From Candidatus Altimarinota bacterium (GTDB taxonomy: Bacteria > Patescibacteriota > Gracilibacteria > UBA4473): a stretch of DNA of 64,000 nt. The stretch's first letter is position 1. Each line of letters opens with the position of its first letter. Positions 58,712-64,000 of this stretch are shown here, piece after piece. Where the stretch lies: positions 164,773 through 228,772 of the forward strand of contig JAIPJB010000002.1 of the NCBI GenBank assembly GCA_021734395.1, written 5' to 3'. The notes under the pieces are model-generated. The model was not told where the DNA came from. It did not search any database and saw only the letters and a list, made by a program, of their open reading frames with translations. The position numbers were made by a program, and so were the translations under genes.

Positions 58712-59257
58712 TTAAATGGACAGAACGTCGTTTTCTTTTTTAGCGCTTATCTCATCAATTTTTTCGTTGAAAGCATCAATTTTTTCCTGAATATTTTTTT
58801 CCTGTCGGTTCGCCTCGTCTTCTGATATTTCTTTCTGTTCTTTTTGTTGTTTCACTTTTTTGAGAAATTCATGTCGAATGTTGCGAACTGAGATGCGAGC
58901 GTTTTCTGCTTCTTCGTGAACACGTTTTACGAGTTGTTTTCGGCGTTCTTCGGTCATGGGAGGAACACTCATTAAAATATATTCTCCCATATTCTGAGGA
59001 TTGATTCCTAAGTCGGCAGCACGAATTCCTTTTTCGATATTATCCAAGACTGATTTGTCCCAGGGTTCTATCCGAATCGTTTTGCTGTCGGGACAAGAAA
59101 TATTTGCCATCGTCTTGAGTGGCATTTTGGATCCATAACTTTCTACGGGGATTTCATCCACCATAGCGACATTCGCTCGTCCCACATGCAGAGAGGAGTA
59201 TTCCTGACGCAAATGGTCGACGACTTTCTGAAGCTGTTGATTGAGTTCTTCGTTCAT
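58712..59257 (-). CDS. frr: Ribosome recycling factor
   Basis: 181 residues, all helical plus the beta/alpha head. Marks are HLRQEYSSLHVGRANVAMVD, DSKTIRIEPWDKSVLDNIEK, VPPMTEERRKQLVKRVHEEA and ISVRNIRHEFLKKVKQQKEQ. With EF-G it splits the post-termination ribosome. It lies 31 bases after the Mur ligase gene. Confidence 0.95.
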   Translation of the reverse strand: MNEELNQQLQKVVDHLRQEYSSLHVGRANVAMVDEIPVESYGSKMPLKTMANISCPDSKTIRIEPWDKSVLDNIEKGIRAADLGINPQNMGEYILMSVPPMTEERRKQLVKRVHEEAENARISVRNIRHEFLKKVKQQKEQKEISEDEANRQEKNIQEKIDAFNEKIDEISAKKENDVLSI

Positions 59258-59288
59258 AAAAAAGAGAATAAATCACTTCCTATTGTAT

Positions 59289-60611
59289 TTATTTCTTCTT
59301 CTTCAGCAACTGGTCTCCGGAGGCAAAATCTAAAATTTCCTCGCAGACTTCTTTGTCCACAAAAGGAATTTTCTTCTTTCCGATCGTCTGTACTTTTTCA
59401 TGTCCTCTTCCCGCAACGAGCACCATGTCGTCTTCTTGCGCAGTCAAGAGAGCGTACCGAATCGCTTCGTATCGATCTTCGATTTCAAAAAATCCCGCCC
59501 CTTCCTGACGAGGGATAACCTGGCGAATCGTCGAAGCAATGAAGCGTGGATCTTGATCGTAGGGATCATCAGTCGTCAGCACAATTTCGTCGGCAAACTC
59601 ATGCAACAGTCGTCCTGATTGTTGCCAGTTTTCTGGAGCACGTCCTCCCGCGCCACCCCAGACCACGATTAATTTTCCGTGGATGAGTTTTTTGAGCGTT
59701 GAGAGAACCGCTCGAAGTGCAGAAGGTTTATACGTATAGTCCACTACCACAGAAAAATTCTGCCCTTTTTCGATGAGCTCCAGGCGGCTGGAAACTCCCG
59801 GATGAGCTGCAAAATATTTTTGAACATCGGTAACTTTTACGCCATGAGATACGGCGACCGCAATCGAGGCCAGAATATTTTCTAGGTTGTGCTCCCCGAT
59901 CAAAGGCGCCTGAATATGCACTTGATTATTGGGGATTCGCAGATCAAATTCTGTGTTTCGGGGAGTGTAATTCACATCATGAGACTGAATATCACTCGGT
60001 TTTCGACGAGAATACGTCCATTTTTTATCGATCGAAAGATCGGCAAAAAGATCAAAATGAGCATCGTCTCGATTGAGCACGAACACCTTCGGAATATGAG
60101 GTTTGCGGGATCCGGCATTGGTACGGGTAAAGAGTTGGAGTTTGGTGTGCACATAGTCCGCAAATGTCCCGTGATAGTCGATGTGTTCGTTATCGGCTAT
60201 ATTGGTCAAAACCGCCGTATCGACATTGACCCCCCAAATACGATCCTGATCCAGAGCGTGAGAAGAGACTTCCAGGACAGCGTACTCGCATTCTTCACGC
60301 ACCATGCGTCGGAGGTATCGCTGCACTTTCCACGGACGGAGCGTTGTGCGTAAGCTTTCATTCTCTACGATTTCGTCACCAAAATGGAACTGAATGGTGG
60401 ATAATGCCCCGCATTTTTTCCCTGATTTTTGCAGCAGATACCAGATCAGCTCGACCGTCGTAGATTTTCCACTCGTCCCGGTCACCGCAATAACACGCAA
60501 TCTGTGAGACGGAAACCGATACCATACCGCGGCCAAAATAGCCGAAATTTTGTGATACCAGAGCCGCAGCCCAGAGCGCTCAGGAATAATTTTTCGGAAA
60601 AAACTCAGCAT
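59289..60611 (-). CDS. MurE-like Mur ligase with shortened N-terminus
   Basis: 440 residues. Central ATPase domain VIAVTGTSGKSTTVELIWYL, carbamate/Lys region, EVSSHALDQDRIWG and NEHIDYHGTFADYVHTK, then the C-terminal domain with SVVVDYTYKPSALRAVLSTL and GRGHEKVQ. This is the MurE type (amino acid addition to UDP-MurNAc-dipeptide). But only about 35 residues precede the ATPase domain, so the UMP-binding N-terminal domain is largely missing, and the DNPR motif for diaminopimelate reads DDPYDQDP. The acceptor amino acid is uncertain. The start at 60611 is the first good ATG. Confidence 0.82.
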   Translation of the reverse strand: MLSFFRKIIPERSGLRLWYHKISAILAAVWYRFPSHRLRVIAVTGTSGKSTTVELIWYLLQKSGKKCGALSTIQFHFGDEIVENESLRTTLRPWKVQRYLRRMVREECEYAVLEVSSHALDQDRIWGVNVDTAVLTNIADNEHIDYHGTFADYVHTKLQLFTRTNAGSRKPHIPKVFVLNRDDAHFDLFADLSIDKKWTYSRRKPSDIQSHDVNYTPRNTEFDLRIPNNQVHIQAPLIGEHNLENILASIAVAVSHGVKVTDVQKYFAAHPGVSSRLELIEKGQNFSVVVDYTYKPSALRAVLSTLKKLIHGKLIVVWGGAGGRAPENWQQSGRLLHEFADEIVLTTDDPYDQDPRFIASTIRQVIPRQEGAGFFEIEDRYEAIRYALLTAQEDDMVLVAGRGHEKVQTIGKKKIPFVDKEVCEEILDFASGDQLLKKKK

Positions 60612-60746
60612 CGGAATAAGTGTACTGGAAACAGGATTTTTGTGAAAGAAATGAAAAAAGACCGGTCTTTCAAATCTAACTCCGGGGAGAACTTCTGGTT
60701 TTGTTTCCCTTGCTTCTCCGTCATTTTTCACTACATTCTCCACGCA

Positions 60747-62207
60747 ATGGAAACACCCGTCATCGCTATTATCGGTCGACCCAATGTCGGCAAATCAACA
60801 CTCTTTAATTGTTTTCTCAAAACTCGACGGGCCATCGTGTCCGATATTCCCGGAACGACCCGTGACAACCTAATGGAAAAAGTTCAGAGTGAATACTTTG
60901 AATACTGGCTGGTGGATACTGCCGGACTGACCAATCAAAAAGGAGATTCTTTGGAGCAAGCTATTCAAATGCAGGCGGAAGTAGCGCTTCAGAATGCGGA
61001 CATCATTCTTTTTTTGGTGGATGGAAAAGCCGAAATGACCGCCGATGACGAAGAAATCGTTCAGAAACTCAGACGAAGCCAAAAACCGGTGCTCCTCGTG
61101 GCAAATAAAATCGACGATGGGCAGACTCAAAGAATTTTGGAGCTTACTCGATTTGGGTTCGGAGAACCGGTTCCCGTCTCGGCAAAAAACTACACCGGAC
61201 TCTGGGAACTGGAAGAGGCGTTGGACGAAAAGCTGAAAGAAGCTGGATTCGACACCCAAGAAACATCCGTCCCAGCAGAGGAAGACACCCCTGAAGATTC
61301 AGAAGTAAAACTCGCCTTTGTCGGTCGCCCCAATGTCGGAAAATCATCACTACTCAATGCTTTTGTACAGTCCGAACGCTCGGTCGTTTCCGAGATCAGA
61401 GGCACCACTCGCGACACAATCGATACCCCCTATACAACCGAAGACGGGAAATCGTTCCTTTTTTTGGATACCGCTGGCCTGCGCCGCCCCGGAAAAATCG
61501 GGAGAGATTTAGATTTTTGGAGCACGGTTCGAACCCAGCAGGCTATCGAGCGGGCTGATGTCTGCGCTCTGCTCATTGACGCTCTGGACGGAGTAACACA
61601 TCAGGATCTCGCCATCGCCGGAAAAATCGTGGAAGCGGGAAAAGGGATTGTTATTTGTGTGAACAAATTTGATCTCGTGCGAGAAAAATCTCGAACCGAA
61701 GAAGAGAGTGACGACCGAGATCTCGACGAAGTAAAAATGTGGGGAGAATCGCTCGATCAAGTACGACAAAAATACATGCGGTATCTTTCCCGAGAGATTC
61801 AGTTTTTGCCCTGGGCACCAGTGGTTTTCTTTTCAGCCAAGACCGGGCGCGGCATCGGAGATCTTTTGACCTCGGCTCAGGCGATTGCCGAAGAACGAAA
61901 AAAACGAATCTCGACCGGACAGCTCAATCGATTTTTGCCGGAGATCGTGCATCAGCACGTCATGCCTTCTGTCGGGCAACTGCAGGGAAATATCAAGTAC
62001 GTCACCCAAGCTGAAATCTGTCCTCCGACTTTTATTTTTTTCGTGAATAAAGAGAATGCATTTCACTTCTCATACCGACGGTATCTGGAAAACAAACTCC
62101 GCGAAAAATACGGATTTCACGGAACCCCGATAAAGATAGAAATCCGCGACCAACAAGACGAAAACCGACGCCCCTCTCGACGGCAACGAATGGGAAAACG
62201 AAAATAA
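60747..62207 (+). CDS. der: Ribosome-assembly GTPase Der (EngA)
   Basis: 486 residues with two tandem GTPase domains: first with GRPNVGKSTLF, DIPGTTRDN, DTAGL, NKID; second with GRPNVGKSSLLNAF, EIRGTTRDTIDTP, DTAGLRRPGK, NKFD. A KH-like domain ends the protein (PPTFIFFVNKENAFHFSYRRYL). Needed for 50S assembly. The ATG at 60747 gives METPVIAIIGRP; the longer frame upstream runs antisense through the murE-like gene and is rejected. Confidence 0.96.
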   Translation: METPVIAIIGRPNVGKSTLFNCFLKTRRAIVSDIPGTTRDNLMEKVQSEYFEYWLVDTAGLTNQKGDSLEQAIQMQAEVALQNADIILFLVDGKAEMTADDEEIVQKLRRSQKPVLLVANKIDDGQTQRILELTRFGFGEPVPVSAKNYTGLWELEEALDEKLKEAGFDTQETSVPAEEDTPEDSEVKLAFVGRPNVGKSSLLNAFVQSERSVVSEIRGTTRDTIDTPYTTEDGKSFLFLDTAGLRRPGKIGRDLDFWSTVRTQQAIERADVCALLIDALDGVTHQDLAIAGKIVEAGKGIVICVNKFDLVREKSRTEEESDDRDLDEVKMWGESLDQVRQKYMRYLSREIQFLPWAPVVFFSAKTGRGIGDLLTSAQAIAEERKKRISTGQLNRFLPEIVHQHVMPSVGQLQGNIKYVTQAEICPPTFIFFVNKENAFHFSYRRYLENKLREKYGFHGTPIKIEIRDQQDENRRPSRRQRMGKRK

Positions 62208-62227
62208 AAAGACTCATAAGAGCGGTC

Positions 62228-63304
62228 TCAATCTCTAATCTCAAACTTCTGCACCGGAGGAGAGAAGTTTTGAAAGTGTTCGTGGTGGGTGGTCGTAAAA
62301 AATATCTGTGACTGATTACAGAGATTTTCTAGATAATCCTGCCGTTGCTGATCCAGCTCGGAAAAAACATCGTCCAAAAGCAAGATCGGATGCCGATCAA
62401 ATTGTGTTTGGAGCATGCTTTTTTGAGCAGCGAGAAGCGCCAGCATGACCGATCGCTCTTCTCCCCGAGAAGCGGTCGAGGGAAGCGGTCTCCCCCGTAA
62501 AAAAAATCCAAAATCATCTCGATGCGGCCCGATGAGCGCTCGTCCGGCTGCCTGCTCTCGAGAAGAAAATTGTTGGAGCCACTGGCGAATTCCTTCCTGG
62601 GTCGGATCGAAATCCTCTTCCCATTCGAGGGTGAGGCGAATCTCATCTTCTTTTTGAGACAGTGCATTCAGCTCCCGCTGGAGAATTGGTCGTAAATCCG
62701 CGAGAAGCTTTTTTCTTTCGGCGATGACACGAGGATAAGACTGTGCCAGGATTTCATTCCAGGGAGAAAGAACTTCCAAGATCGGTCTTGGAGATGATTG
62801 AGACCGGTCTTGGGAGGCGGTTCGCAGGAGCACGTTTTTTTGTTTTATCGCCCGATTACAGCGTGACAAGTCATCCCTGTACGACCCCGACAGCTGAAAC
62901 AAAAACCGATCAAAAAATCGCTGTCGTTCGCGTTTTGTCGCGGAAAAAAGTGTCAGAAACTCTGGGGCAAAAAGCAGCGTTGGGACTTTTCCTAGGTGCG
63001 AGCGGAAAGACCGTTTTTTTTCGTTTCGCTCGAGCTTTCGGCTGCGGGAGGTGAGTGTGAGTCGGTACTGATCCCCGTCTTCCATTTCAGATTCCAGAAG
63101 GGCGTTGTCAGCTCCTTCGCGAATCAGATCTGAGATCTCATTTTCCCGCCAGCTTCGCCCCACGCTGAGTAAAGAAATGGCTTCTAGGATATTGGTCTTG
63201 CCGCGCCCGTTTGGGCCACAGAAAACCACATTCTTTTTCTCGAAAGAAAATGTCTTGTCTTCGTAGTTCCGAAAATCATGCAAATGCAACGTGCGAATCA
63301 TCAT
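62228..63304 (-). CDS. recF: DNA repair protein RecF
   Basis: 358 residues, SMC-like ATPase that helps load RecA at gaps. N-terminal IRTLHLHDFRNYEDKTFSFE, Walker A FCGPNGRGKTNILEAISLL, SGSYRDDLSRCNRAIKQKNVLLR, signature region STASRGEERSVMLAL and Walker B HPILLLDDVFSELDQQR. Its ATG overlaps the stop of the RAYT gene by four bases (ATGA). It converges on der with 20 bases between the stops. Confidence 0.94.
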   Translation of the reverse strand: MMIRTLHLHDFRNYEDKTFSFEKKNVVFCGPNGRGKTNILEAISLLSVGRSWRENEISDLIREGADNALLESEMEDGDQYRLTLTSRSRKLERNEKKRSFRSHLGKVPTLLFAPEFLTLFSATKRERQRFFDRFLFQLSGSYRDDLSRCNRAIKQKNVLLRTASQDRSQSSPRPILEVLSPWNEILAQSYPRVIAERKKLLADLRPILQRELNALSQKEDEIRLTLEWEEDFDPTQEGIRQWLQQFSSREQAAGRALIGPHRDDFGFFLRGRPLPSTASRGEERSVMLALLAAQKSMLQTQFDRHPILLLDDVFSELDQQRQDYLENLCNQSQIFFTTTHHEHFQNFSPPVQKFEIRD

Positions 63305-63930
63305 TCGAAAAAGGGGTCAAAATCGTCTGGGATAAGAATTTTTTTAGGATTCGTATCCTTTGAGGGATACGAATCCAGGACAAAAGAAGAATACTCCCAT
63401 TGCTCGGGTTTTTCTACCAGCTCGTGCTTGACGGGATTGTACTCGATATAGTCTTTGAGCTGGGATAAGTACTGCTCACTCGGAATTTCTTTCGCTTTAA
63501 AACGACCCTCAAAAACCGGACCTTTTTTCTTTTTTATTTCCGGTCCGTATTTGGTATTAAAAAAAGCCGCATACGCCTGCTGAATCTTTTGCATAAAAAG
63601 TGATATTTGCTCGGCTTTTTCATCAGTTTCTGGATTCGTATCCTCCGCTAGTTTAGGATTCGTGTCCTCGGCTGGTTTAGGATTCGTATCCTGAGGATAC
63701 GAATCCAATGCTTCTCCCAATGCTTCTTCCATCAAAAGAAAATGAAAATGGTTAGGAAGAAGGCACCAAGCAAAGATACGAATATGCGGACACGCTGTTC
63801 GAAAACGAGCGATGTTATTATAGAATCTCTCATAGTCTCGTTCCTCAAAAAAGAGCTGTTGCTTATCGCATCCACGATTAAATATATGATAGAACGTGTC
63901 TTTTTGGAAAACGATAGATCGATTGACCAT
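63301..63930 (-). CDS. REP-associated tyrosine transposase (RAYT 2)
   Basis: 209 residues of the Y1 HUH family: VNRSIVFQKDTFYHIFNRGC at the start, the HUH motif in LLPNHFHFLLMEE, then AYAAFFNTKYG and KGPVFEGRFKAKEIPSEQYL. Between the HUH motif and the next helix lies DSYPQDTNPKPAEDTNPKLAE, whose DTNP/DSYP words are direct translations of REP arms; another REP pair encodes DSYPSKDTNPK near the C-terminus. A perfect REP palindrome lies just upstream. It is coupled to recF. Confidence 0.9.
   Translation of the reverse strand: MVNRSIVFQKDTFYHIFNRGCDKQQLFFEERDYERFYNNIARFRTACPHIRIFAWCLLPNHFHFLLMEEALGEALDSYPQDTNPKPAEDTNPKLAEDTNPETDEKAEQISLFMQKIQQAYAAFFNTKYGPEIKKKKGPVFEGRFKAKEIPSEQYLSQLKDYIEYNPVKHELVEKPEQWEYSSFVLDSYPSKDTNPKKILIPDDFDPFFE
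63347..63376. repeat. REP palindrome at the 3' end of RAYT 2
   Basis: GGATTCGTATCC (63347-63358), six-base loop, GGATACGAATCC (63365-63376), coding for DSYPSKDTNP. Confidence 0.85.
63632..63706. repeat. Run of REP arms inside RAYT 2
   Basis: GGATTCGTATCC at 63632-63643, GGATTCGTGTCC at 63656-63667, then GGATTCGTATCC (63680-63691) with GGATACGAATCC (63695-63706) as a hairpin with a three-base loop. All are in frame. Confidence 0.85.
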
Positions 63931-63944
63931 GCCCCCGAACTCTA

Positions 63945-63970
63945 GGATTCGTATCCTAGGATACGAATCC
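63945..63970. repeat. REP palindrome upstream of RAYT 2
   Basis: GGATTCGTATCC (63945-63956), TA, GGATACGAATCC (63959-63970): a perfect 26-bp palindrome 15 bases before the RAYT ATG. No gene start is visible between here and the right edge. Confidence 0.85.
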
Positions 63971-64000
63971 CAAAGAGAAAAGCAATACCAAAAACCCAGA

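Noticed and set aside
60612..60743. N-terminal extension of the MurE-like protein
   Set aside because: The extra residues (MENVVKNDGEARE onward) do not look like the MurE UMP-binding domain, and the spacer must hold the divergent promoters. I kept the ATG at 60611 but flag the doubt in the findings.
60429..60746. 106-residue N-terminal extension of Der
   Set aside because: It runs antisense through the murE-like gene, and Der normally starts at METPVIAIIGRP.
1..64000. Alternative genetic code with UGA read as Gly
   Set aside because: UGA ends several clear genes (rpoA, xer, pth) and does not occur inside the conserved ribosomal proteins, so the standard code fits.

Overview
The window reads as ordinary bacterial chromosome from a small-genome, probably host-dependent bacterium. 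The best match in feel is the Patescibacteria/Candidate Phyla Radiation, perhaps the Peregrinibacteria. This is inference from gene content: PrgI/TraC-type and TrbC/VirB2-type membrane proteins, REP-associated tyrosine transposases, an oxygen-independent ribonucleotide reductase, FemAB, and a shortened MurE-like ligase. The standard code fits: UGA is used as a stop (for example rpoA, xer) and no in-frame UGA interrupts the conserved ribosomal proteins.

Layout. 0-9 kb (mostly minus strand): exported S41 protease, a GT27-like glycosyltransferase, a 1,324-residue unknown protein and a TraD/TrwB-like ATPase. 9.2-11.7 kb: tRNA-Ile and a PcrA/UvrD helicase. 11.7-12.8 kb: two AT-rich accessory genes with their own terminators. 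12.9-16.9 kb: infA-rpmJ-rpsM-rpsK-rpsD-rpoA-rplQ-rplM-rpsI, tightly packed. 17-24 kb: FtsB-like protein, pth, PRC-barrel protein, fructose-bisphosphatase, Xer recombinase, N-formylglutamate amidohydrolase, tRNA-Thr with a downstream repeat array, and a DsbD-like protein. 24.3-28.5 kb: an anaerobic ribonucleotide reductase locus (nrdD, a separate glycyl-radical ORF, a RAYT transposase, a NrdH-like redoxin, nrdG) behind two NrdR-box-like sites. 28.6-30.4 kb: folB, a TVP38 protein, and tRNA-Ala/tRNA-Lys followed by 183-bp tandem repeats. 30.7-42.8 kb: two paralogous TrbC-like membrane proteins, MutY, FtsK, a PfkB kinase, RecG, a PrgI/TraC_N operon and LysRS. 42.8-56 kb: envelope genes (lipoprotein, large surface proteins, FecR protein, FemAB) and a glycan synthesis/ABC export operon. 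56-64 kb: PepA, murE-like/frr/ftsQ, Der, and a second RAYT overlapping recF.

The most interesting signals are not ordinary genes. (1) tRNA-Lys and tRNA-Thr each have tandem repeats of about 170-183 bp downstream that re-use the tRNA 3' end, carry a terminator-like hairpin after CCA, and contain an antisense copy of the T-arm; the layout recalls the E. coli tyrT 178-bp repeats. (2) The glycyl-radical segment of NrdD is in a separate small ORF, out of frame with the main chain. (3) A 12-bp-arm palindrome family (GGATTCGTATCC/GGATACGAATCC) sits inside and beside one RAYT gene, inside the helicase gene and in several spacers. The other RAYT gene carries a different perfect 30-bp palindrome at the equivalent place.

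Regulatory style. Most operon heads have a sigma70-type promoter 20-33 bases before the ATG and no Shine-Dalgarno sequence. The two accessory genes at 11.8-12.8 kb are exceptions, with clear GGAGG sites and long structured leaders. All calls come from reading the sequence; no database search was possible.
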